Positions 44,773 to 53,526 of a DNA stretch of 64,000 nucleotides are shown piece by piece (position 1 is the first letter of the stretch; every line of letters starts with the position of its first letter). Both the position numbers and the translations under genes were made by a program. Location: contig OZ241358.1 in assembly GCA_965200465.1 (NCBI GenBank), forward strand, positions 3,782,001 to 3,846,000. Reading direction: 5' to 3'. Origin of the DNA: Azophilus sp965200465. GTDB taxonomy: Bacteria > Pseudomonadota > Gammaproteobacteria > Pseudomonadales > Azotimanducaceae. The notes beneath the pieces were generated by a model that worked only from the letters and a program-made list of their open reading frames with translations, had not been told where the DNA came from and ran no database searches.

Positions 44773-45828
44773 CTAACGGTCGGGCGGCGCGTTCAGCCGG
44801 GCGCATTCGGCGGCGAAGCGGATGGCCTGCTCATCGCCGCTGATGGTCAAGCCGGTAAGCCCGGTGTCCTCCCAGTCGCGGAAGCGGCGGCGGATGCGCA
44901 CCTTGGGGCCGACCAAGGCGCCTTGATCGACAAATTCGTCCGGCACCGCCGCCACGGCCTCGTCCTTGCGCTTGGCCAAGTAGAGTTCCTGAATTCTCTG
45001 CGCGGCCTCGCCGAAGCCGCGGCGGATCATCATCTCCTTGTGGAAGTTCTTGTTCCTGTGGCCCATGCCGCCGACATAGAGCGCGATGTTGGGCTTCATG
45101 CGGTCCAAGGCGGCCTGCACCGCGGCTTGGGAGTCCTCCGTGACGGTGACGAAGGCGCCGGCCTGCGCCTCGAAGCCGGCGCGGGACTTGCCGCCTCTGG
45201 CCAGCCCTTCGTCTATCCAGCCCTGGTACAGATGCGCGGATTCAGGCACGAAGCCCAAGGGCAGCCAGCCGTCCGCGATCTCGGCGGTCAGCCGCACGGT
45301 CGATTCCATGCCGGTGCCCAGCCAAATGGGTATGTCCGGGTTCATGTGCAGTATGGACTTCAGCGGCTTGCCCACGCCCAGGGCGCCTTCGCCCCTGTAG
45401 GGCAGGCTGAACTCCTTGCCTTCGTGGGTCAACGGTGCCTCCCGCGCCCAGACCTTCTTCATGATGGAGACGTAGTCCTTGATGCGGTAGTAGGGCCGCC
45501 CCCAAGGCTGGCCGTACCAGCCTTCGACGATCTGCGGGCCGGAAACGCCGATGCCGCAGATGGCGCGCCCGCCGCCGGCCAGTTGGTCCAGAGTGGCGAT
45601 GGCCATGGCGGCGTTGGCCGGGGTGCGCCCCGCCAGTTGAATGACCGCCGTGCCGAGGCGAATGCGCTCGGTGTGGGCGGCAATGAACGCCAAGGGCGTG
45701 ATGGCGTCGGAGCCGTAGGCTTCCGCCGTCCACACCGAGTCGTAGCCTAGGCGCTCCGCCAACTGCACCTTCTTGATGGGCAGCGCCAGCTGGGCGCCTG
45801 AATAGCCGAGCGACAGTCCGAGTTTCAT
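44773..45828 (-). CDS. LLM-class (luciferase-like) flavin-dependent oxidoreductase
   Basis: A 351-residue TIM-barrel flavoprotein of the bacterial luciferase-like family. MKLGLSLGYSGAQ, GYDSVWTAEAYGSDAITPLAF, RIRLGTAVIQLAGRTPANAA and GRAICGIGVSGPQIVEGWYG are the typical strands and phosphate-binding loops. Such enzymes use FMN or F420. The F420 type is common in actinobacteria and some uncultured proteobacteria, and the cofactor is undecided here. The ATG at 45828 is preferred because GGGGAAAG precedes it. Confidence 0.85.
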   Translation of the reverse strand: MKLGLSLGYSGAQLALPIKKVQLAERLGYDSVWTAEAYGSDAITPLAFIAAHTERIRLGTAVIQLAGRTPANAAMAIATLDQLAGGGRAICGIGVSGPQIVEGWYGQPWGRPYYRIKDYVSIMKKVWAREAPLTHEGKEFSLPYRGEGALGVGKPLKSILHMNPDIPIWLGTGMESTVRLTAEIADGWLPLGFVPESAHLYQGWIDEGLARGGKSRAGFEAQAGAFVTVTEDSQAAVQAALDRMKPNIALYVGGMGHRNKNFHKEMMIRRGFGEAAQRIQELYLAKRKDEAVAAVPDEFVDQGALVGPKVRIRRRFRDWEDTGLTGLTISGDEQAIRFAAECARLNAPPDR

Positions 45829-46024
45829 TGACTTTCCCCAATTCTCATTGATCTCCCCCATTGGCTTATTGGCTTAAGGCCAGTCGGCCTTGCGGCTGCA
45901 TATCCTCTCAAACTGCGCAGCGCTTTGGAATCCCGCGGCGGCGCAAAGTTGGGCTGCGCCTTGGCGCTGGTTCGACGGGGCGTAGGCGTTAGAATGCGCC
46001 TTTGGCGGGCGAATGGGCTAAGGC

Positions 46025-47965
46025 ATGGCGGCGAAGGCGCTGGACTTTTCGGCTTTCGGCTATCTGCGGGCGGCGGCGGTGGCGCCTAGGGTGCGGATTG
46101 CCGACCCTTTGGCGAACGCCCAGCAGATTCTTGGCCACTTGGAGCGCTTGGAGGGCTCCGGTGCCGCGCTGGCCCTGTTTCCCGAACTGAGCTTGACGGG
46201 CTACACCGCGGAAGACCTCTTCTGCAACGCCGGCCTGCTGCAGGAGGCCTGGCGGGCCTTGGAGCTGATCGCCGAACGTGCAAGCCCCGTGGTCGCCGTT
46301 GTCGGGCTTCCTTGGGCAAGCCCGGACAGCCGCCTGTTCAACTGCGCGGCGGTGGTGAGCGGCGGGCGCGTGGCCGGCTTGGTGCCCAAGTCCTGCATCC
46401 CCAACCACGGGGAGTTCTACGAGCGCCGCTGGTTTGCCTCCGGTGCCGGGCTGAATTTGCCAGTGGAGTCGAACCTCGGCGACTTCCGCGTTTGCCCAAA
46501 CCAGCTTTTCCAGATCGGGCAACACCGCATCGCCGTGGAGCTTTGCGAAGACCTCTGGGCGCCGCAGCCGCCGGGCGCCGCCCACAGCTTGGCGGGGGCG
46601 GAGCTGGTGCTGAACCTGTCCGCAAGCAACGAACTGGTCGCCAAGGCGGACTACCGGCGGGACCTGGTGCGCATGGCCAGCGGCGCTTGGCTGTGCGGCT
46701 ATCTCTACGCCGGCGCCGGCGCGGCTGAATCAACCAAGGACTTGGTCTTCGGCGGCCATCTGCTGGCGGCGGAGAACGGTGTGCTGCTGGCGGAAAGCGA
46801 ACGCTTTGCAAGCGCCGCCGCCGAACTGTTGGCGGAGTTCGACTTGGACAAGCTGCGCCACGACCGTTTGCGCAACCAGAGCTTTGGCGCCTCGGCCCGG
46901 CTTGGGGAGCATCATCTGCGCCGCCTCGCCGCCGCGCCGCCGCGCCTTGCCGAACTGCGCCGCCGCATCGACCCGCACCCCTTCGTGCCAAGCGACGAAG
47001 CAGTTTTCAGCGCCCGCGCCCAGGAAATTCTGGCCATCCAGAGCGTCGGCCTAGCCCGCCGAATGCAGGCGGCCGGCGTCGAACGGCTGGTGCTGGGCCT
47101 GTCCGGCGGGCTGGACTCCACTTTGGCGCTGCTGGTTTGCTTGGACGCCTTGGAGCGGCTGCATTTGCCGGCGGCCAACCTGCATGGGTTTTCCTTGCCC
47201 GGACCGGGCACGTCCGAGCATACGCAAACCACAGTCACCGCCCTTGCCGCCGCCACGGCCATCAGCCTGCGCGAGATTTCCATCTCCCCGGCGGTGGCCC
47301 GGCATCTTGAGGATTTGCAGCATCAAACGCAGAACGACGTGGTCTTCGAGAACGCCCAAGCCCGCCAGCGCACCCAGTTGCTGTTCAACGCGGCCAACAT
47401 GGTCGGCGGCATCCTGGTCGGCACGGGCGACCTTTCCGAGCTGGCCTTGGGCTGGTGCACCTTCAACGCCGATCAGATGTCCGGCTACAACGTCAACGCC
47501 AGCGTGCCGAAGACGCTGGTGGCCTATTTGGTGCGCTGGTGCGCCCAGCATCGGGCGGAGGCGGGCTTGGCGGCCGCCTTGCAACGAGTCTTGGAGACGC
47601 CCATATCGCCGGAGTTGCAAACAGCGCAGGGGGGCGGCATCAGCCAGCGGACGGAGGCCATCATCGGCCCTTACGAACTGCATGACTTCTTTCTCCACCA
47701 CTATGTTCGCAACGGCTTCTCCGCGCAGAAGATCTTCGCCTTGGCCAAGCTGGCGTTCGCCGACCGCCATCAACCTCAGGATGTGAAGTCTTGGTTGAAG
47801 GTCTTCTTTGAGCGGTTCTTCGCCCAGCAGTTCAAGCGCACGACGCTGCCGCCGGGCCCCAAGGTGGGCAGCGTCAGCCTGTCCCCGCGCGGGGACTGGC
47901 GCATGCCGGACGAGGCCGAAGCGGCCAGCTTGCTCGCCGCCATCGACGGCCTGCCGGCGGACTAG
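46025..47965 (+). CDS. nadE: Glutamine-dependent NAD+ synthetase
   Basis: A 646-residue two-domain enzyme that amidates deamido-NAD, the last step of NAD synthesis. The N-terminal nitrilase-type glutaminase has the Glu in ALFPELSLTGYTAEDLF (about 50), the Lys in VPKSCIPNHGEFYERRWF (about 120) and the Cys in AVELCEDLWAP (about 177). The C-terminal ATP pyrophosphatase domain opens with LVLGLSGGLDSTLALLV (about 355) and has the NTGDLSELALGW-like GTGDLSELALGWCTF. Full length and intact. It matters to the neighbourhood in that SPARSA and TIR effectors consume NAD. Confidence 0.93.
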   Translation: MAAKALDFSAFGYLRAAAVAPRVRIADPLANAQQILGHLERLEGSGAALALFPELSLTGYTAEDLFCNAGLLQEAWRALELIAERASPVVAVVGLPWASPDSRLFNCAAVVSGGRVAGLVPKSCIPNHGEFYERRWFASGAGLNLPVESNLGDFRVCPNQLFQIGQHRIAVELCEDLWAPQPPGAAHSLAGAELVLNLSASNELVAKADYRRDLVRMASGAWLCGYLYAGAGAAESTKDLVFGGHLLAAENGVLLAESERFASAAAELLAEFDLDKLRHDRLRNQSFGASARLGEHHLRRLAAAPPRLAELRRRIDPHPFVPSDEAVFSARAQEILAIQSVGLARRMQAAGVERLVLGLSGGLDSTLALLVCLDALERLHLPAANLHGFSLPGPGTSEHTQTTVTALAAATAISLREISISPAVARHLEDLQHQTQNDVVFENAQARQRTQLLFNAANMVGGILVGTGDLSELALGWCTFNADQMSGYNVNASVPKTLVAYLVRWCAQHRAEAGLAAALQRVLETPISPELQTAQGGGISQRTEAIIGPYELHDFFLHHYVRNGFSAQKIFALAKLAFADRHQPQDVKSWLKVFFERFFAQQFKRTTLPPGPKVGSVSLSPRGDWRMPDEAEAASLLAAIDGLPAD

Positions 47966-47971
47966 GCGGAT

Positions 47972-49069
47972 TTGCAGTTGTCCTTGCCAGTGCGGGCGCG
48001 GGCGAATCCATTGCCAAGGGCGACCGGCGAAGCCGTGCTTGGCCGCGGACGCAGCGCTTGGACGCAGGTTCCCCTGCCGGCTTGGCGTTCATTGCTCGTT
48101 GTCTGCTGCCTTGCCTTGGCGACACAGGCGGCGGCCGGCGAGGCGCCGTTTTGCGGCGAGGAGGGCGTTTGGGTGCAGATTCTCGGTGCCGGCGGCCCGG
48201 AGCTTGACGACGGCGGCGCCGGCCCCAGCTACCTGCTGTGGGTGGACAACCAGGCGCGTCTTTTGGTTGACGCCGCGCCGGGCGCCTCGGTGCGCTTCGA
48301 CGAAGCGGGAGCGGCGTTCGCGGACCTTGACGCCGTGGCGTTCACGCAGTTGAGCGCACATCATGCGGCGGACTTGCCGGCCTTTTTGGACGGTTCCCGG
48401 TCGCAGGGCCGGGATCGTCGTTTGCCCCTGCTAGGCCCGGATGGGCAGGGCGAGCTTCCAGGCATGGCGGCTTTCCTTGAACGCCTGATCGGCGCCAATG
48501 GCGCCTATCCGCATTTGGCGGATTTGCTGACGCCGCGCTCCAGCAAGCGGCCGCCAAGGCCGCGCCGGGCCGGGCCGGACGCGGGTTCGCCGCATTCCCC
48601 CGCGGCGCCGTCTCAGGGCGGCTACCACGTCAGCGCTGTGGAGGCGCCGGCCGCCGGGCGCCGCCGCTGGGCCAAGTTCGGCGCCCCGAACCTGCGCTTG
48701 GCGGCAATGCCGGTGCATCACGGCGGCCTTCCGGCCCTTGCTTGGCGGGCGGAGGCAGGCGGCTACGCGGTGGTCTTCGCTGGCGACCTCTCCAACCGCA
48801 AGAACGTCTTGGCCGGCTTCGCCGCCGGTGCCGACGCCCTAGTCGTCTCCCACGCCTTGCCGGAGCACATGCGCGGCGCGGCTAGGGAGCGGCACCTCAT
48901 CCCCAGCCAAATCGGCCGCATCGCCGCCGCGGCCGGTGTGCGCATGGTCATTCTGGGCCACCGCATGAACCGCACCCGGGGGCGGGAGAGCCAAAGCCGC
49001 GAAGCCATCGAAGCCGCCTACGGCGGCCCCCTGATCTTCGCCAACGACCTGGAATGCTGGGGGCTGTAG
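47972..49069 (+). CDS. Metallo-beta-lactamase-fold protein with altered metal ligands, exported
   Basis: About 365 residues from a TTG start that is uncertain. A signal-like stretch (SLLVVCCLALATQAAAG, residues 40-56) precedes the domain. LGAGGPELDDGGAGPSYLLW opens the fold, and later ligand motifs are present: MPVHHGGLPALAW, VVFAGDLSN and ILGHRMN. The primary zinc motif, normally FTHxHxDHxADLPA, reads FTQLSAHHAADLPA, so His, His and Asp are replaced by Gln, Ser and His. The enzyme probably binds metal poorly or differently. A low-complexity Pro/Arg segment near residue 195 is also unusual. It follows nadE by six bases. Confidence 0.7.
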   Translation: MQLSLPVRARANPLPRATGEAVLGRGRSAWTQVPLPAWRSLLVVCCLALATQAAAGEAPFCGEEGVWVQILGAGGPELDDGGAGPSYLLWVDNQARLLVDAAPGASVRFDEAGAAFADLDAVAFTQLSAHHAADLPAFLDGSRSQGRDRRLPLLGPDGQGELPGMAAFLERLIGANGAYPHLADLLTPRSSKRPPRPRRAGPDAGSPHSPAAPSQGGYHVSAVEAPAAGRRRWAKFGAPNLRLAAMPVHHGGLPALAWRAEAGGYAVVFAGDLSNRKNVLAGFAAGADALVVSHALPEHMRGAARERHLIPSQIGRIAAAAGVRMVILGHRMNRTRGRESQSREAIEAAYGGPLIFANDLECWGL

Positions 49070-49084
49070 AGGGTGCCTCCCACC

Positions 49085-52000
49085 ATGACGAACAACAAGC
49101 TGACAGCGGCGGTTGCAGCCTACTTTGCGGACTTGCGGCGGGTGCGGGCCACAGGCGGGACCACAGGCGAGCGCTCCAGCTACGGGCCGTTGGCGCAACT
49201 GCTGAACGCCGTTGGCGCAGCGTTGAAGCCCAAGGTGTTCTGCGTCGGTGAACTGGCCGACCAAGGCGCCGGCCATCCCGACTTCGGCCTCTACGCAGCG
49301 AAGCAGGTTCAGAAGGGCCAACCGCGCACGGGCCAGACGCCGGAACGCGGCGTGGTGGAAGTGAAGGCAGCGGACGACGACGCATGGCTCACCGCGGCGG
49401 GCGAGCAGGTCAGCCGCTATTGCGCCCGCTACCGGCTGGTGCTGGTGACCAACAGCCGCGACTTCGTGCTGATGGGAGAGGACGCTGCGGGGCGGGTTGC
49501 GAAGCTCGAAACCTTCCGGCTAGCGGACAGCGCGGACGACTTCCACCGCAAGCTGGAGAAGCCGCGCGTCTTTGCCGGCAAAGTCGGCGCGGGCTTGGGC
49601 GAGTACCTGTGCCGGGCGCTGTCGCACCGGGCGGCGCTGGCCGAGCCGAAGGACCTGGCCTGGCTGCTGGCCTCCTATGCCCGGGACGGCCTTGCGCGGG
49701 TTGAGGCCGCGGGCGACGCGCCGTCGTTGGAGGCGGTGCGCAAGGCGCTGGAAGAGGCCCTTGGGGTGCGCTTCGAGGGAGAAAAAGGCGCCCGTTTCTT
49801 TCGCTCGACCTTGGTGCAGACGTTGTTCTACGGCGTCTTTTCCGCTTGGGTGCTGTGGGCGCGGGCGGGCGCGGGAACTGATGTCGATGACGGCAGGCCG
49901 CAGCTTTCCGGCGGCGCTGGCATTGTGCGCTTCGACTGGCGCACAGCGGTCTGGCATCTGCGTGCGCCGGTGTTGGCGGCGTTGTTCCAGCAACTGTCGC
50001 AACCCGGCCGCCTGCAACGGTTGGGTCTGGTGGAAGTGCTGGACTGGACCGCAGCAGCCCTGGACCGGGTGGACCACGAGTCCTTCTTCGCCCGCTTCAA
50101 CGAAGGCGAGGCCGTGCCCTATTTCTACGAGCCCTTCCTTGAAGCCTTCGACCCTGATCTACGCAAGCAGTTGGGCGTCTGGTACACGCCTTCGGAAGTG
50201 GTGCGCTACATGGTGGCCCGGGTGGACTGGGCCTTGAAGGACGACTTGGGCGTTGCCGAGGGGCTGGCGGCGGAGAACGTCTATGTGCTGGATCCCTGCT
50301 GCGGCACCGGCGCCTACCTGGCGGAAGTGCTGCGCCGCATCTCCGCCAACCTGGAGGGGCAGGGGTTGGGCGCCTTGGCCGGGGCGCGAGTCAAGCAAGC
50401 CGCCACCGAGCGGGTGTTCGGCTTCGAGATCATGCCTGCCCCCTTCGTGGTGTCCCATCTGCAAGTGGGACTGACCCTGCAGGACTTGGACGCGCCCTTG
50501 GCGGACGATGGGGAGGAGCGCCCCGGCGTGTTCCTCACCAACGCGCTGACCGGCTGGGAGCCGAGGACGACGAAGCCTTTGCCCTTCTTGGAGTTGGAGG
50601 AGGAACGCGACCGGGCGGAGCGGGTGAAACAGGACACGCCCATCTTGGTGATCCTAGGCAACCCGCCCTACAACGGGTTTGCCGGCATGGCGGTGGACGA
50701 GGAGCGGGAGCTGTCGGAGTCCTACCGAAGAACCAAGCGGGTGCGGCGGCCCGAGGGACAGGGATTGAACGACCTCTACGTGCGCTTCTTCCGCATGGCG
50801 GAACGGCGCATTGCGGAGAAGACCGGACGGGGAGTGGTCTGCTTCATCTCCAACTACTCCTGGCTGGACGGCCTATCGTTCACGGGAATGCGGGAACGGT
50901 ATCTGAATGCCTTCGATTCGGTGCGCATCGACAATCTGCATGGCGACCGCATCGTCTCGGAGTACTCACCCGACGGGCGGACCAGCGAGACGGTGTTTGC
51001 CCTGCAAGGAAAATCGCCGGGCATCAAGGTTGGCACCAGCATCGCATTGCTGTCGAGATCGGGAACCGGCACGTCAGCGAGCGGACGCATTCTGTACCGC
51101 GACTTCCATCAGGCGCGCGCCACTGAAAGGCGACAAGCGATGTTGGAGAGTCTTGACGCACCCGACATTAATTCCGGTTATTCGACACTGGAACCCTCGC
51201 TTCGCCTTGGTTTGCCGTTCAAGCCGATGGTGGTCAGCGAGGACTGGTTCGACTGGCCGTCCCTGCCCGAACTGTTCCCGGCGTCATTCCCAGGAGTCAA
51301 GACCAGCCGCGACGGGTTTGTCGTCGATACTGACCGCGACCGGCTGAAGGCGCACATTGCGGACTACTTTGACCCCGCCCTGAGCCATGAGGAGATCGCC
51401 CGACGCTACCCCGCGGCAATGAAGACGACAGCGCGGTTCGACGCCCGTGCGGTGCGCGAGGCGTTGCTTGCCCGCGGTGGGCCGAACGAGGACGGTTTTA
51501 TTCGTCACACCTATCGGCCGTTCGACGATCGATGGCTCTACTGGGAAGCGGATACCAAGCTGCTCGACGAGAAGCGCGCCGACTACCGGCCACATGTGTT
51601 CAAGGGGAATCTATGGGTCGGCGCCAACAAGAACGAAACGCAAATGGATTTCTCGCATGGAACCATGATTCGAAATCTTGGGAACTGGAAATACGGGTAT
51701 TGGGGCATGCATTTCTTTCCCGTCTGGCTCTGCGAAGACGAGGCAGGTGCGAACCGCCGCCCCAATCTCTCAGGTGCCGCCCGGCGCTACTTAGAACGCC
51801 TCGGTCTTGGCGTTGAAGAGCTGTTCCACCATGTCCTCGTCACATTGCACGACCCCGCCTACCGCGAGGCCAACGCCGGGGGGCTACGCATGGAATGGCC
51901 GCGCATCCCGCTTCCCGGCTGGCCCGCTCCCGGGACCGCAGGGGCATCGCCAGCTTTGCCCCCGCCCGCATCCGAACAAGGTCTAGCATCTCCGGACAGC

Positions 52001-52510
52001 CACGCGGCTGACGCCCTAGCCCGGTCAGCCGTCCGGGGCCGCCAACTCGCCGCCCTGCTGGACGCCGACATGCCGGTCCCTGGAGTCACCACGGGCACAC
52101 TGCGCCCAGAGCTGGCCGCCATCGCCGTCCCCGCCACCACGGATGGGCACAACATGGCCGGAGACGACTTCGCCCTGACCGCCGGCTGGGGACACTACGG
52201 AACGGGCGCCGCAGTCATGCCCGGCTCAGGCCGCATGGTCGAGCGCACCATTACGCGGGAAGAACGCGCCGCCCTGAGCGGCGCCCTCCCGACCCTCGGC
52301 GCGACCACCTTCGACATCCACCTCAACGACCGCGCCTTTTGGGGCAATGTCCCCGCTGAGATATGGAACTACAAGCTCGGCGGCTACCAAGTCCTGAAGA
52401 AGTGGCTCTCCTACCGCGAGCGCAGCATCCTTGACCGCCCCCTCCTGCCTGAAGAAGTCCAGCACTTCACCGACACCGCCCGCCGAATTGCCGCCATGCT
52501 GCTCTGCTGA
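49085..52510 (+). CDS. Single-chain restriction/N6-methyltransferase (type ISP-like or IIG)
   Basis: A 1141-residue bifunctional enzyme. The N-terminal nuclease has GHPDFGLYAA followed by RGVVEVKAADDD, the PD...ExK core. The methyltransferase follows, with YTPSEVVRYMVARVDW then LDPCCGTGAYLAEVL (SAM motif, near 400) and ILGNPPYNGFAG (NPPY motif, near 520). The C-terminal 500 residues form a specificity region ending NYKLGGYQVLKKWLSYRE. I see no helicase motifs between nuclease and methylase, although classical type ISP enzymes have them. ATG is preferred over the GTG 12 bases upstream. Acts alone; no separate subunits lie nearby. Confidence 0.82.
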   Translation: MTNNKLTAAVAAYFADLRRVRATGGTTGERSSYGPLAQLLNAVGAALKPKVFCVGELADQGAGHPDFGLYAAKQVQKGQPRTGQTPERGVVEVKAADDDAWLTAAGEQVSRYCARYRLVLVTNSRDFVLMGEDAAGRVAKLETFRLADSADDFHRKLEKPRVFAGKVGAGLGEYLCRALSHRAALAEPKDLAWLLASYARDGLARVEAAGDAPSLEAVRKALEEALGVRFEGEKGARFFRSTLVQTLFYGVFSAWVLWARAGAGTDVDDGRPQLSGGAGIVRFDWRTAVWHLRAPVLAALFQQLSQPGRLQRLGLVEVLDWTAAALDRVDHESFFARFNEGEAVPYFYEPFLEAFDPDLRKQLGVWYTPSEVVRYMVARVDWALKDDLGVAEGLAAENVYVLDPCCGTGAYLAEVLRRISANLEGQGLGALAGARVKQAATERVFGFEIMPAPFVVSHLQVGLTLQDLDAPLADDGEERPGVFLTNALTGWEPRTTKPLPFLELEEERDRAERVKQDTPILVILGNPPYNGFAGMAVDEERELSESYRRTKRVRRPEGQGLNDLYVRFFRMAERRIAEKTGRGVVCFISNYSWLDGLSFTGMRERYLNAFDSVRIDNLHGDRIVSEYSPDGRTSETVFALQGKSPGIKVGTSIALLSRSGTGTSASGRILYRDFHQARATERRQAMLESLDAPDINSGYSTLEPSLRLGLPFKPMVVSEDWFDWPSLPELFPASFPGVKTSRDGFVVDTDRDRLKAHIADYFDPALSHEEIARRYPAAMKTTARFDARAVREALLARGGPNEDGFIRHTYRPFDDRWLYWEADTKLLDEKRADYRPHVFKGNLWVGANKNETQMDFSHGTMIRNLGNWKYGYWGMHFFPVWLCEDEAGANRRPNLSGAARRYLERLGLGVEELFHHVLVTLHDPAYREANAGGLRMEWPRIPLPGWPAPGTAGASPALPPPASEQGLASPDSHAADALARSAVRGRQLAALLDADMPVPGVTTGTLRPELAAIAVPATTDGHNMAGDDFALTAGWGHYGTGAAVMPGSGRMVERTITREERAALSGALPTLGATTFDIHLNDRAFWGNVPAEIWNYKLGGYQVLKKWLSYRERSILDRPLLPEEVQHFTDTARRIAAMLLC

Positions 52511-52746
52511 GACCAAGGCCGCCGCTGACCGCCCCCTCTCCCCGTCACCAACGCCCTGTACTTGGTTCCGATTCCAGCAGGCATGACTTCTAGGCCAGTG
52601 CGCAGTGCGCCAAGGAACTCCCGCCATTCGCGCACAACGTCTGTTTTGACAAGCAGAGAGCCTTGCCGCCTAGTTGAACGTGCTTGGAATGGGGGACATT
52701 ATGCTAAACGACCAAATGCCAACCGGCCCAAATGCGCTGAGCTACG

Positions 52747-53463
52747 ATGAAAACCACAACCCCAGAGATGCTGGACCCCAACGACCGCAATGCGCAGTGG
52801 CGCTCCCCGGAATGCGCGGACTTCGACCTGTCCAAGCCTAGGCCAAGCCATGACGTTCCGCCTCAAGACATGCCGTACTTCTACGCCAAGACGGGAAAAA
52901 CCAACATACCCAGGATTATTCGGACCAGCAGCAGGCAGGACTACCTTACGGGTTGGGCGGCGCTCAACCTGACCGACCCGGAATGGCCTTCCAGCGGGGA
53001 TTGGCATCGTTCCGGCTGGTGGGGGCCGTATGAAGTGACCCGACCTTGGGTCAACTGCGCGACCATGTCCGCAGACCGGGGGCTGTTTTCCACTGTGCAA
53101 ATTCTTGGCGACATGCGCTTGTATGATGCGCGGGAGAGCTTGGCGGCACTGCCGCATCCCGCCGCTCGGCGCGATGCCCCTGTTTGGTGCGCTCATCATG
53201 ATCGGGCCATCGCCGACTTGGCGTGGGACTTCGTTATGAGCGCCTACCGAACCGGCTATCTTAAGTGCCTGTATGCGCCCACTGTGGCGGAATGGCTATG
53301 GAGCGAGCCGCAATTGGACAGCCTCAAGGCAATGCTTGAGAAGTTGACGAACCATGTTCCCGCCGCATCCAAACGGGGGTGGAACCTGTGGCGCAGCGAA
53401 CTGTCCATGGAAGCTGATTGGGCCACATTTTGGTCGCTGGCGCGGGATATGGGATTGGCCTAA
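52747..53463 (+). CDS. Uncharacterised protein
   Basis: A 238-residue soluble protein that I do not recognise. It is rich in Trp (LTDPEWPSSGDWHRSGWWGP around residue 75, WLWSEPQLD near 180). A His-containing stretch, VWCAHHDRAIADLAWDFV near 145, could form a metal or catalytic site but matches no motif I know. No signal peptide or membrane segment is seen. It lies 236 bases downstream of the restriction enzyme on the same strand; the gap shows nothing recognisable. A defence accessory role is possible only by location. Confidence 0.6.
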   Translation: MKTTTPEMLDPNDRNAQWRSPECADFDLSKPRPSHDVPPQDMPYFYAKTGKTNIPRIIRTSSRQDYLTGWAALNLTDPEWPSSGDWHRSGWWGPYEVTRPWVNCATMSADRGLFSTVQILGDMRLYDARESLAALPHPAARRDAPVWCAHHDRAIADLAWDFVMSAYRTGYLKCLYAPTVAEWLWSEPQLDSLKAMLEKLTNHVPAASKRGWNLWRSELSMEADWATFWSLARDMGLA

Positions 53464-53526
53464 AGAGAGCTGGCTGCATGGAAACTTGGCTGGCGCTGAC
53501 CAAGCGCCTAGAAGCGCTGCTGCGCC

